9,230 bases of DNA from Chloroflexota bacterium (GCA_030596915.1 JAUVSX010000090.1:1-9230); one strand, 5' to 3'; counted from the first letter of the stretch, positions 1-6,952 are shown. The notes: a model not told the origin generated them from the letters alone. Numbers and translations are program-made.

Positions 1-411
1 ACCGAGCACCAGCATCCAGTCGACGAACGCGCCATTCCGCACGCTGTGTTCACCCATCCCGAGATTGCATCCGTCGGCATGTCGCAGGCAGAGGCCATGA
101 AGAACCACGATGTGCTCGTTGGAAGGAAGAGGTACTATGACACTGCGAAGGGCTTCGCGCTGGGAGAAGAAGAAGGTTTCGTGAAGGTTGTCGTCGAGGC
201 GCAGACGGGGCGGATTCTGGGCGCGCACGCCATCGGCCCGCAGGCCTCTGTCTTGGTCCAGCATCTGGTCTACCTGATGAACACTGATGATCAATCCTAC
301 GTACCGCTAGCCAGAGCTCAGACAATCCACCCTGCCCTGAGCGAGGTCATCGTCGGGGCCGTCGGCAATCTCCAACCCGTTGGACACCAGAAACATGAGC
401 ATCACGCCTAG
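1..411 (+). CDS. Pyridine nucleotide-disulfide oxidoreductase (dihydrolipoyl dehydrogenase-like), C-terminal part
   Basis: The frame is open from base 1, so the gene begins upstream and only about the last 136 residues are seen; GTG 46 is an internal Val, not a start. What remains is the dimerisation domain of the E3/glutathione reductase family. AVFTHPEIASVG opens the domain, GFVKVVVEAQTGRILGAH is the typical beta-strand pair, and IHPALSE carries the His-Glu dyad that acts as the acid-base partner of the redox disulfide in the opposing subunit. The FAD- and NAD-binding domains and the CxxxxC disulfide lie outside the window, so the substrate (lipoamide, mycothione or another thiol) cannot be assigned. 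The protein ends in a short His-rich tail (HQKHEHHA). Glucokinase follows closely, overlapping or 49 bp downstream depending on its start. A second, decayed member of the same superfamily lies at 7477-8419. Confidence 0.9.
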   Translation, partial: TEHQHPVDERAIPHAVFTHPEIASVGMSQAEAMKNHDVLVGRKRYYDTAKGFALGEEEGFVKVVVEAQTGRILGAHAIGPQASVLVQHLVYLMNTDDQSYVPLARAQTIHPALSEVIVGAVGNLQPVGHQKHEHHA

Positions 412-460
412 CCTCAGTCCTGTATCGTCTGAAGCCCGCCGACTTCCGCCGCAGGCCGAC

Positions 461-1486
461 ATGCTGTTGCTGGCCGGCGACGTCGGAGGGACTAAGACCA
501 GCCTCGGCCTCTTCTCGACCGAGGCTGGTCCGCGGAGGCCCTTGAGGACGGCAACGTACGCCAGCGGCGACTATCCGAGCCTCGAGGCCGTCGCTCGCCA
601 GTTCCTCTCGGACACTGATGCGGATGTCAGCTGCGCCAGCTTTGGCGTCGCGGGTCCGGTCGTGGCCGGGAGCTCTAGGATCACCAACCTGCCCTGGCTG
701 GTGGAGGCGGACCATCTGGGAGCGTCACTGGGCGCAGGCGAGGTCTCGCTCCTCAATGACCTCCAGGCGATCGCCCACGCGATCCCGTGGCTCGATTCGC
801 GTGACTTGTACCCCCTGAATGAGGGCCAGCCGGATCCCACGGGTGCGGTCGCCATCCTCGCGCCAGGCACGGGCTTAGGTGCGGCCTTCATCACAACCGA
901 CGGATTGCACTCTGCCGTCCACGCTTCTGAGGGCGGGCACGCCGACTTCGCCCCGTCCAATCCCCTTGAGGTTGACCTCGTCCGGTTCCTTCAATCGAGG
1001 CACGGGCACGTCAGCTGCGAGCGGGTCTGTTCTGGGAGGGGAATCCCCAACATCTATGCCTTCTTCAAGGACACCGGGCGGCACGAGGAGCCGCAGTGGC
1101 TGGCCGACCGGCTTGCGGAGGCAAGCGACCCAACCCCCGTGATCGCCGCTGCGGCGTTGGAGGACGGCAGCCGATGCCCGATATGCGTCGCAACGCTCGA
1201 CGCCTTCGTCGGCATTCTCGGTTCTGCTGCGGGCAATCTTGCCCTCACGGTGTTGGCCACCGGCGGCGTGTACCTGGGCGGCGGCATACCTCGGCGCATT
1301 CTGACTGCACTCGAGCGGCCCGAGTTCTTGCGGGCATTCGGAAGCAAGGGGCGTATGTCGCCGTTGCTGGCGCGCGTGCCCGTGCACGTGATCACTAACC
1401 CCGACGTCGCGCTTATTGGTGCGGCCTGCTACGGCCTGCAACGCACGCGGGTGAGCCACGGTAGAGAGAACCCCGCGAATGTTTGA
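461..1486 (+). CDS. glk: Glucokinase (Glk family, Pfam Glucokinase type)
   Basis: This enzyme phosphorylates glucose to glucose-6-phosphate with ATP in the cytosol, feeding the pgi and zwf products encoded downstream. Seen from ATG 461 (341 aa, close to the usual 320-340): the N-terminal phosphate-binding loop AGDVGGTKT at residues 5-13; FGVAGPVV; TNLPW; LLNDLQAIAHAIPWL, which holds the catalytic Asp in the Asn-Asp pair; APGTGLGAAF; EGGHADFAP with the glucose-contacting Glu/His; CSGRGIPNIY; and ATGGVYLGGGIPRRIL near the C-terminus. These belong to the non-ROK bacterial Glk family. The start is ambiguous. TTG 380 and ATG 395 are in frame but lack a Shine-Dalgarno and would overlap the upstream gene; ATG 461 puts the ATP loop at the normal distance but has only a weak AGG 5-7 nt upstream. 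The 3' end overlaps nnrE by 8 bp, suggesting coupled translation. Confidence 0.95.
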   Translation: MLLLAGDVGGTKTSLGLFSTEAGPRRPLRTATYASGDYPSLEAVARQFLSDTDADVSCASFGVAGPVVAGSSRITNLPWLVEADHLGASLGAGEVSLLNDLQAIAHAIPWLDSRDLYPLNEGQPDPTGAVAILAPGTGLGAAFITTDGLHSAVHASEGGHADFAPSNPLEVDLVRFLQSRHGHVSCERVCSGRGIPNIYAFFKDTGRHEEPQWLADRLAEASDPTPVIAAAALEDGSRCPICVATLDAFVGILGSAAGNLALTVLATGGVYLGGGIPRRILTALERPEFLRAFGSKGRMSPLLARVPVHVITNPDVALIGAACYGLQRTRVSHGRENPANV

Positions 1487-2222
1487 GACAGAGGACGGCA
1501 CTCATGTTCCCGCCGTGACGGCCGCCCAGATGCGAGAGGTGGACCGGGTTACAGCAGAGGATTTCGGCCTGGGCATCCTGCAGATGATGGAGAACGCCGG
1601 GCGAAACCTGGCAATCAGCGCCATTGACTTGGCCGGGCCGGAGACGACCGCGTACACTGTGCTTGCGGGCGGCGGTGGGAACGGCGGCGGAGGCCTCTGC
1701 TGTGCGCGGCATCTGCTCAACCGCGGTTTGTCGGTGGCGGTTGTTCTGGACAGACGCTCCGACGCTCTTGTTGGCGCCGCTCAGGTCCAGTACCGTGTGC
1801 TGCGTGCGTCCGGGCTCGAGGAAGCATCGCGTGACCAGATACCTGAGCTGCTCGGCGGTTCGCGCATCGTCATCGACGCGTTGATAGGGTACAGCTTGCG
1901 CGGCGCGCCACGCGGGAGAGCAGCGGAGCTGATCACGATGTGCAACGAGGCCGCGAGGTCGGTCCTTTCCCTGGACGTGCCCTCAGGGATGGACGCCACG
2001 AGTGGCGAGGCGCCCGGCGTCGTTGTGCGGGCGGACCGAACGGTGACCCTCGCACTACCCAAGACTGGACTGCGAGGGCTTGCCTCGGAGCTCTTTCTGG
2101 CCGACATCGGGATTCCACCACAGGTGTTTGAGTGCATCGGTCTGCCGTACGTTCCCCTATTTGGCACGGGCTACTATGTGCGCCTGCTCCCCGCGCCAGC
2201 CGCGAGGACCTTACCGCAGTGA
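1479..2222 (+). CDS. nnrE: NAD(P)H-hydrate epimerase (YjeF N-terminal domain), stand-alone
   Basis: This is a metabolite-repair enzyme that interconverts the R and S forms of hydrated NADH/NADPH (NAD(P)HX) so that the hydrate dehydratase can restore the cofactor. The 247-aa protein is a single YjeF_N (Rossmann-like) domain. Visible are MENAGR at 37-42; a glycine loop at 63-73 followed by CCARHLLNRG; the catalytic Asp region IDALIGYSLRGAPRG with D133; SLDVPSGMDATSG at 164-176; LALPKTGL; and ADIGIPP. The glycine loop reads GGGGNGGGG, where classical members have GxGNNGGDG, so one Asn and the Asp are replaced by Gly. There is no fused dehydratase (NnrD) domain and none in the window. ATG 1479 overlaps the end of glk by 8 bp and has a purine-rich GAGAGA about 10 nt upstream. 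Its place among NADPH-generating genes fits repair of NADPHX, but that link is inference. Confidence 0.9.
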   Translation: MFETEDGTHVPAVTAAQMREVDRVTAEDFGLGILQMMENAGRNLAISAIDLAGPETTAYTVLAGGGGNGGGGLCCARHLLNRGLSVAVVLDRRSDALVGAAQVQYRVLRASGLEEASRDQIPELLGGSRIVIDALIGYSLRGAPRGRAAELITMCNEAARSVLSLDVPSGMDATSGEAPGVVVRADRTVTLALPKTGLRGLASELFLADIGIPPQVFECIGLPYVPLFGTGYYVRLLPAPAARTLPQ

Positions 2223-2273
2223 TAACTGCCCTGCCACCAGCGTCTGGTGCCTGTTCTGCTAGCACGTCCGCTC

Positions 2274-2279
2274 GGGGAG
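2274..2279 (+). promoter_or_regulatory. Ribosome binding site of pgi
   Basis: GGGGAG lies 9 nt before ATG 2289. It decides the pgi start in favour of ATG 2289 over the in-frame GTG 2247, which has no comparable purine stretch upstream. Confidence 0.7.
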
Positions 2280-2288
2280 TGTGTTGCG

Positions 2289-3938
2289 ATGTCCGAACCA
2301 CAACGGATTCATGCCAGTCTGGGCAGCTACCAGCGCGCCGCTGACGCTGCTCTCGCCGCGACGAGCGAGTCCGCCGTGATGGCACGTATTTGGGCGCGTG
2401 ACCATACGGTGTGGAAGCCTGAGCCGGCTGAGATCACAAACCGGCTGGGCTGGCTCACCACCGCTAGTGCGATGGCCCAGGTCGTCCCGTCACTGACCGA
2501 ACTAGTCGGTGACTTGCAGGCTGATGGGTATACCGACGCCCTTGTGCTCGGAATGGGAGGCTCAAGCCTCGCGCCCGAGGTCCTTGAGAGGACCTTCGGC
2601 GTGCGGCACGGCTACCTCGACCTTCGTGTACTCGACAGCACGGACCCGGCCGCCGTACTCGGCCACGCTGACCGGCTTGACCCTTCGCGGACGCTCTTCC
2701 TGGTCTCTACTAAGTCAGGCGGCACGGTCGAGACCCTGTCCTTCTTCAAGTTCTTCTACAACTGGGTCGCCGCGGGGTTGGGGGCGGACAGGGCAGGAGA
2801 GCACTTCGTGGCCATCACTGACCCAGGTAGTGCTCTGGCCGAGATCGCGCGGCGCTATCGATTCCGCGCCGCGCTGATCAACGATCCGAACATCGGCGGC
2901 CGCTACTCAGCTCTGTCGCACTTTGGTCTGCTTCCCGCAGCGCTTATCGGCGTCGACGTCCCCCGGCTCCTGGGCCAAGGGATGGCCGCTATGCACGAGA
3001 GCGGCCCCCAGGTTGCTCCGGGGGACAGCCCCGCGGCTCAACTTGGCGCCATCCTCGGAGCGCTGGCAATCGCAGGGAGGGACAAGGCGACGTTCGTCAT
3101 CTCAGGAGCTGTCGAGAGCTTCGGCGACTGGGTCGAGCAGCTCATCGCTGAGAGCACGGGCAAGGACGGCCGAGGGATCGTGCCTGTTGTAGGCGAGCCT
3201 GTGGGTCCACCGACGGTCTACGGCGACGATCGCCTTTTTGTCCATCTGCGGATGGACGGTGACGAGTCGCAGGACCGATCGGTGGCAGCGTTTGAGAAGG
3301 CTGGGCACCCTGTGGTGCGCATTCACTTGCGCGACACCTACGACCTGGGACGCCAGTTCTTCTTGTGGGAGCTGGCCGTCGCTGTGGCCGGGCACGTTCT
3401 TGCGATCAACCCCTTCGACCAGCCCAACGTGGAGGCTGCCAAGGTGCAGGCGCGCCGCATGGTGGCGGAGTACGCTGCCTCCGGCAAGCTTCCGATCGTC
3501 GAGGCCGCGCCGTTGAGCACGGGAGTGTTTGCGGCATTTCTCGCCCAGGCTCGCGCTGGGGACTACGTCACGCTGCAGGCCTACGTCCGTCCCACGGAGC
3601 AGACAAGTCGGGCTTTGGCGCAGCTTCGCTGCCAGGTTCGGGGCGAGACCCGGCTCGCAACGACGGTTGGCTACGGGCCGCGCTTCCTTCACTCGACTGG
3701 GCAGCTTCACAAGGGTGATGCTGGCAACGGCCTTTTCATCCAGCTCACGGCGGACGACGCGCAGAACGTCCCGATTCCCGACGAGGCCGGGGAAGCAGCA
3801 TCATCAATGATGTTTGGCGTGTTGAAAGAGGCCCAGGCATTGGGCGACAGACAGGCCCTGATTGACGCAGGTCGGCGCGTGATCCGCTTCGATTTGGGAA
3901 ACGATGTGGTTGCCGGAATCGCGCGCCTGACGACATAG
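2289..3938 (+). CDS. pgi: Glucose-6-phosphate isomerase
   Basis: This enzyme interconverts glucose-6-phosphate and fructose-6-phosphate, linking glk, glycolysis and the pentose phosphate genes rpiA and zwf that follow. From ATG 2289 it is 549 aa with two SIS sugar-isomerase domains. The first has VLGMGGSSLAPEVLE (86-100), the phosphate-binding STKSGGTVET (140-149) and the PGI signature NIGGRYSALSHFGL (201-214). The second has ESTGKDG at 288-294, whose Glu matches the catalytic Glu of the family, then NPFDQPNVEAAK (374-385) and HSTGQLHKG (468-476) with the conserved Lys. The C-terminal part most resembles the Pgi half of the bifunctional transaldolase/glucose-6-phosphate isomerase proteins, but there is no transaldolase domain here; the region before the start encodes nnrE. 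The N-terminal limit is set by the GGGGAG site. The gap to rpiA (3939-4032) is GC-rich and shows no convincing gene or terminator. Confidence 0.94.
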   Translation: MSEPQRIHASLGSYQRAADAALAATSESAVMARIWARDHTVWKPEPAEITNRLGWLTTASAMAQVVPSLTELVGDLQADGYTDALVLGMGGSSLAPEVLERTFGVRHGYLDLRVLDSTDPAAVLGHADRLDPSRTLFLVSTKSGGTVETLSFFKFFYNWVAAGLGADRAGEHFVAITDPGSALAEIARRYRFRAALINDPNIGGRYSALSHFGLLPAALIGVDVPRLLGQGMAAMHESGPQVAPGDSPAAQLGAILGALAIAGRDKATFVISGAVESFGDWVEQLIAESTGKDGRGIVPVVGEPVGPPTVYGDDRLFVHLRMDGDESQDRSVAAFEKAGHPVVRIHLRDTYDLGRQFFLWELAVAVAGHVLAINPFDQPNVEAAKVQARRMVAEYAASGKLPIVEAAPLSTGVFAAFLAQARAGDYVTLQAYVRPTEQTSRALAQLRCQVRGETRLATTVGYGPRFLHSTGQLHKGDAGNGLFIQLTADDAQNVPIPDEAGEAASSMMFGVLKEAQALGDRQALIDAGRRVIRFDLGNDVVAGIARLTT

Positions 3939-4027
3939 ACCTGCCGATTGCCGCGTCCGCGTGCGCGTCGCGCCGCTCTGCGGATGAAGCGGGGTCGTTG
4001 CCGGCGGGCGGCGCGAATCTCAGTACT

Positions 4028-4033
4028 GAGGAG
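4028..4033 (+). promoter_or_regulatory. Shine-Dalgarno sequence of rpiA (start-deciding)
   Basis: GAGGAG overlaps an in-frame TGA (4027-4029), so rpiA must start after it. GTG 4033 lies directly on this site with no spacing, while CTG 4042 is 8 nt downstream, the ideal distance. GTG 4054 is 20 nt away. Confidence 0.55.
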
Positions 4034-4740
4034 TGGGTCATCTGGCTTCGAATGTGCAGCGTCACAAGGAGAAGGCTGCCTGGTTCGCGGTCGACTTCGT
4101 CCAGCCTGGGATGGTCGTCGGGTTGGGCCACGGGAGCACGGCCGTCTTCGCAGTGCGTTGCATCGCCCAGCGATTCAACGACGGTCGGTTGGACGGCATC
4201 CTTGCGGTGGCGTGCTCCCTGCAAGTTGAGGAGGAGGCTCGGCGACTGGGGATCCCGCTCACCACATTGGAGGACCACAGGGTGGTCGACATCACAATCG
4301 ACGGTTCAGACGAAGTGGACCCGTACCTGAACCTGATAAAGGGCGGCGGTGGCGCGCTGCTGCGGGAGAAGATCGTAGCTCAGGCGAGCAGGCGCGAGGT
4401 AATCGTCGTCGATGAGTCCAAGCTCTCGCCGGCCCTGGGGACCAAGGCGTCTGTGCCGGTTGAGGTGGTGCCGTTCGGGTGGAAGGTCCAGGCGACCTAC
4501 CTGCGGTCCCTCGGCGGTGAGCCAGTGCTGCGTCTCGGGAAGGATCGTGAGCCGTTCGTATCCGACCACGGCAACATGATCCTTGATTGCGATTTCCCGC
4601 CGATTGACGACCCGGCGCGCCTGGCCGCACAACTCGATGGTAGGGCCGGCATAGTCGAGCACGGACTGTTCCTCGGGCTCGCGACAGATGTCGTCGTTTC
4701 GGGACCCGCGGGAGTGCGACACCTGAGGCGCGCGTCTTGA
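4033..4740 (+). CDS. rpiA: Ribose-5-phosphate isomerase A
   Basis: This enzyme interconverts ribose-5-phosphate and ribulose-5-phosphate in the non-oxidative pentose phosphate pathway. Counted from GTG 4033 (235 aa, normal for RpiA), the motifs in order are: the phosphate loop VGLGHGSTAVFAV (GHGSTA at 32-37, usually GTGSTA); TIDGSDEVD with catalytic-site Asp residues at 90-95; LIKGGGGALLREK at 102-113 with the conserved Lys103 and catalytic Glu112; DESK ending at Lys130; VPVEVVPFGW; and the C-terminal GIVEHGLFLGLATDVVV. Everything expected is present, so the enzyme should be active. The annotated GTG is the most upstream possible start, but the Shine-Dalgarno favours CTG 4042, giving a protein 3 residues shorter. 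It sits between pgi and zwf, consistent with a pentose phosphate operon. Confidence 0.94.
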   Translation: MGHLASNVQRHKEKAAWFAVDFVQPGMVVGLGHGSTAVFAVRCIAQRFNDGRLDGILAVACSLQVEEEARRLGIPLTTLEDHRVVDITIDGSDEVDPYLNLIKGGGGALLREKIVAQASRREVIVVDESKLSPALGTKASVPVEVVPFGWKVQATYLRSLGGEPVLRLGKDREPFVSDHGNMILDCDFPPIDDPARLAAQLDGRAGIVEHGLFLGLATDVVVSGPAGVRHLRRAS

Positions 4741-4764
4741 CCGGGCACCAGCAGCATCGGTCCG

Positions 4765-4808
4765 GCCACCACCTGGCGAAGTGGTGGCAGGCTCCTGGGG
4801 CAGCCTGC
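4765..4808 (+). repeat. Two tandem hairpins in the rpiA-zwf gap
   Basis: Two perfect inverted repeats sit side by side. The first is GCCACCAC (4765-4772) pairing with GTGGTGGC (4781-4788) around an 8-nt loop. The second is GCAGGCT (4787-4793) pairing with AGCCTGC (4802-4808) around an 8-nt loop. The arms share two bases, so the full hairpins are partly exclusive. No T-run follows, so this is not a standard intrinsic terminator. It could be an mRNA-processing or stability element, or a leader structure for zwf. Confidence 0.45.
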
Positions 4809-4854
4809 GTGGAGCGAAGGTGCGTAGGACTCACAGGCATCTAGAGGATGGAAT

Positions 4855-6339
4855 ATGACTGAGAATCCGCAGCACGCGCCACGGGCGACCATTGTGATCT
4901 TTGGGGCGTCGGGCGATCTGACCCGCAGAAAGCTGGTGCCCGCCCTCCACAGCCTGGCCTGTGCGGGTCTCTTGTGGCCAGAGACCCGTGTCATTGGCGT
5001 TGCGCGCAGCGAGCTATCCGACGAGGCTTTTCGCGCGCGCCTCTACGCCGGCGTGAAGGAGTACGCGCGCCTAGCTCCGAGCGAGTGCGCGTTGTGGTCA
5101 CGGTTCGCCGAGCGCCACACCTACCTTCCGGGTGCGTATGACGAGGCGGAGACCTATCGACAACTGGCCGACCTGCTGTCCCAGCACCGTGTCTCGAGCG
5201 ACACTCAGGGCAATGCCCTCTTCTACCTGGCGACCCCGCCGGTGCTCTATCCCGAGATAGCTGGACAACTCGGCCGGGCTGGCCTGAGCAGGAGCGAGAG
5301 TGGCTGGCGGCGCATCATCATCGAGAAGCCGTTCGGTCGGGATCTCGCGAGCGCGCGCAGGCTGAACGACGAAGTCCACGCGGCATTCGATGAGCGACAG
5401 ATCTACCGCATCGACCATTACCTGGGTAAGGAAACGGTCCAGAATGTCCTGACGTTCCGCTTCGCGAATGCGATATTCGAGCCTCTGTGGAACCGTAATT
5501 ACGTGGATCACGTCCAGATCACCGTGGCCGAGAGCGTCGGGGTCGGCCATCGAGCAGGCTACTACGATCGCGCTGGCGTGCTGCGCGACATGTTCCAAAA
5601 TCACCTGCTGCAACTACTTACGCTGACAGCCATGGAGCCGCCCGCCGTATTCGGGGCGGACACGCTGCGGGACGAGAAAGTCAAAGTGCTGCGTGCCGTC
5701 CGGACGGTGGATCGGTGCGTTCGCGGTCAATACCGTGGCTATCGTGATGAGCCTGGCGTTGCGGCTGGCTCCCAGACCCCGACCTACTCGGCCCTTCAGG
5801 TGTTCATCGACAACTGGCGCTGGAAAGGCGTGCCCTTCTACCTTCGTTCGGGCAAGTTCCTACGAGAGAAGACTACCGAGATCGTCGTGCAGTTCCGGCA
5901 CGTGCCGCACCTGATGTTCCCGAGATCAGACCACAACGAGATTCCGCGGAACGTGTTGTCGATGTGCATCCAACCCGACGAGGGCATCCATCTCCGATTT
6001 GAGGCCAAGGAACCGGGGGTTGGTATGCGCACTCGGTCCGTGAACATGGAGTTCCACTACGCGCAGGGGTTCGGCGAGTCCGTTCTGCCAGACGCCTATG
6101 AGCGTCTGCTGCTCGACGCACTCCAGGGAGACGCGTCTCTCTTCGCGAGAGCAGACGAGATCGAACTGGCGTGGACACTGATTGACCCGATCGCTGCCGG
6201 CGGGCGGCAGACGCAGCCAGAGCCACTGGCCGGTTATGAGCGTGGCACCTGGGGCCCGATCGAGGCTGATGACCTCATGTCCGATGACGGTCGAGCGTGG
6301 TACTACGGGTGCGGAAGGCACCGGTCCGTCCGTGACTGA
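4855..6339 (+). CDS. zwf: Glucose-6-phosphate 1-dehydrogenase
   Basis: This enzyme oxidises glucose-6-phosphate to 6-phosphogluconolactone, reducing NADP+ (or NAD+), and is the entry to the oxidative pentose phosphate pathway. The 494-aa length is typical. The N-terminal Rossmann fold carries IFGASGDLTRRKLVPAL (Gly-Asp loop at 17-26) and EKPFGRDLASA. The family signature RIDHYLGKE spans 185-193 with substrate-binding His188 and Lys192. The catalytic base is His250 in MFQNHLLQLL. The C-terminal part has FYLRSGKFL, NVLSMCIQPDEGIHL and a terminal YERGTWGP block. The start is well set: AGAGGA (4843-4848) lies 6 nt before ATG 4855. The stop overlaps the GTG start of the next gene by 8 bp, which puts a selenoprotein-like redox gene directly under the NADPH-producing gene. 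Cofactor preference cannot be read reliably by eye. Confidence 0.96.
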   Translation: MTENPQHAPRATIVIFGASGDLTRRKLVPALHSLACAGLLWPETRVIGVARSELSDEAFRARLYAGVKEYARLAPSECALWSRFAERHTYLPGAYDEAETYRQLADLLSQHRVSSDTQGNALFYLATPPVLYPEIAGQLGRAGLSRSESGWRRIIIEKPFGRDLASARRLNDEVHAAFDERQIYRIDHYLGKETVQNVLTFRFANAIFEPLWNRNYVDHVQITVAESVGVGHRAGYYDRAGVLRDMFQNHLLQLLTLTAMEPPAVFGADTLRDEKVKVLRAVRTVDRCVRGQYRGYRDEPGVAAGSQTPTYSALQVFIDNWRWKGVPFYLRSGKFLREKTTEIVVQFRHVPHLMFPRSDHNEIPRNVLSMCIQPDEGIHLRFEAKEPGVGMRTRSVNMEFHYAQGFGESVLPDAYERLLLDALQGDASLFARADEIELAWTLIDPIAAGGRQTQPEPLAGYERGTWGPIEADDLMSDDGRAWYYGCGRHRSVRD

Positions 6340-6952
6340 CCTTGGTGGCGACAGCGGCGCCACGCTGGGGGGCCAAACCACCCTCCCCGATGGGCCGGTT
6401 GGCGTCGGCGACGCGGCCCCGGCGTTCACACTTCCAACCGCACGCGGCGGCACGCTCTCGCTCTACGAGGTGACTGGTGCGGGCAGCCACGTCCTGCTTG
6501 TGTTCCTACGTCATCTGGGGTGACTGCACTGAAGGGAACACGTGGCACAGTTGTGCCAACACGCGAACGATCTCAAACAGCTTGGCGTCGAGGTCCTGCT
6601 CGTCTCCTTCAGCTCGCAGGGCTACGCCCGAACCTGGGTAGAGGAAGTCTGTCCCGCGTTTCACTTGTTGCTCGACCGCAGAAGGGAGAGCTATCGCCTA
6701 TACGGGTTGGGGGAATCATTGCTGCGATCCTGGAGTCCCAAGGTCGTCGCTAGCTACGTAGACCTGATGCGTCGGGGGCGTTCGTGGCAGGGCATTCGGG
6801 GGCACTCTACACAGCTCGGGGGCGACTTCATCGTCGGCCCTGGTGGGATCGTTCGCCTGGCCTACCGGAGTCGAGACCCCACCGACCGCCCATCGGTAGA
6901 TTTGCTGCTGTCGGCCCTTGGGAGTGTGAGCCCCGAGAAGGCTGCACGGTGA
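6332..6952 (+). CDS. SelL-like selenoprotein: peroxiredoxin/thioredoxin-fold protein with U-x-x-U motif (two in-frame UGA)
   Basis: This is one frame of 206 residues read through two TGA codons, 6521-6523 (residue 64) and 6530-6532 (residue 67). Seen: a redoxin/AhpC-TSA-like start (VGVGDAAPAFTLPTARGG, 23-40), the strand VLLVFLRHLG (54-63), then U-L-H-U, then REHVAQL (68-74) and a continuous fold to the end, including VEVLLVSF, LLLDRRRESYRLYGLG and the late LGGDFIVGPGGIVRLAYRSRDP block. Cys relatives of this family carry C-x-x-C at the same place, so both redox cysteines would be selenocysteine. SelL proteins are known for U-x-x-U with a diselenide; membership here is inferred from memory of that pattern. 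The likely role is cytosolic thiol/peroxide redox chemistry; the substrate is unknown. GTG 6332 overlaps the end of zwf; GGAAGG lies 13 nt upstream. The end overlaps the lipoprotein start (GTGA). The alternative, a pseudogene with two nonsense codons, is unlikely given their exact positions. Confidence 0.85.
6543..6558 (+). promoter_or_regulatory. Candidate bacterial SECIS element for both UGA codons
   Basis: TGGCAC (6543-6548) pairs perfectly with GTGCCA (6553-6558) around the loop AGTT (6549-6552). An alternative fold keeps the inner four pairs and the same loop and adds CGTG/CACG (6541-6544 with 6560-6563) across a 3-nt bulge. The loop starts 25 nt after the first TGA and 16 nt after the second, both inside the roughly 16-37 nt range described for bacterial SECIS elements. 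A G is the second loop base, as that model requires. SelB would bind here to deliver Sec-tRNA. The hairpin lies inside the coding sequence, as is usual in bacteria. Short perfect hairpins do occur by chance in GC-rich DNA, so this supports the Sec call but does not prove it. Confidence 0.65.

Noticed and set aside
3102..3710. A 202-residue open frame on the minus strand within pgi
   Set aside because: It is antisense to catalytic parts of Pgi and has no recognisable motif; a shadow of a high-GC gene.
4765..4808. Intrinsic terminator after rpiA
   Set aside because: The stems are followed by GC-rich sequence without a T-run, and zwf follows closely on the same strand.
6542..6952. A separate 136-aa protein starting at GTG 6542
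   Set aside because: It lacks the N-terminal half of its fold, begins in the middle of the conserved REHVAQL block, and is in the same frame as the upstream 63-aa stub. Read-through of two UGAs explains both parts as one protein.
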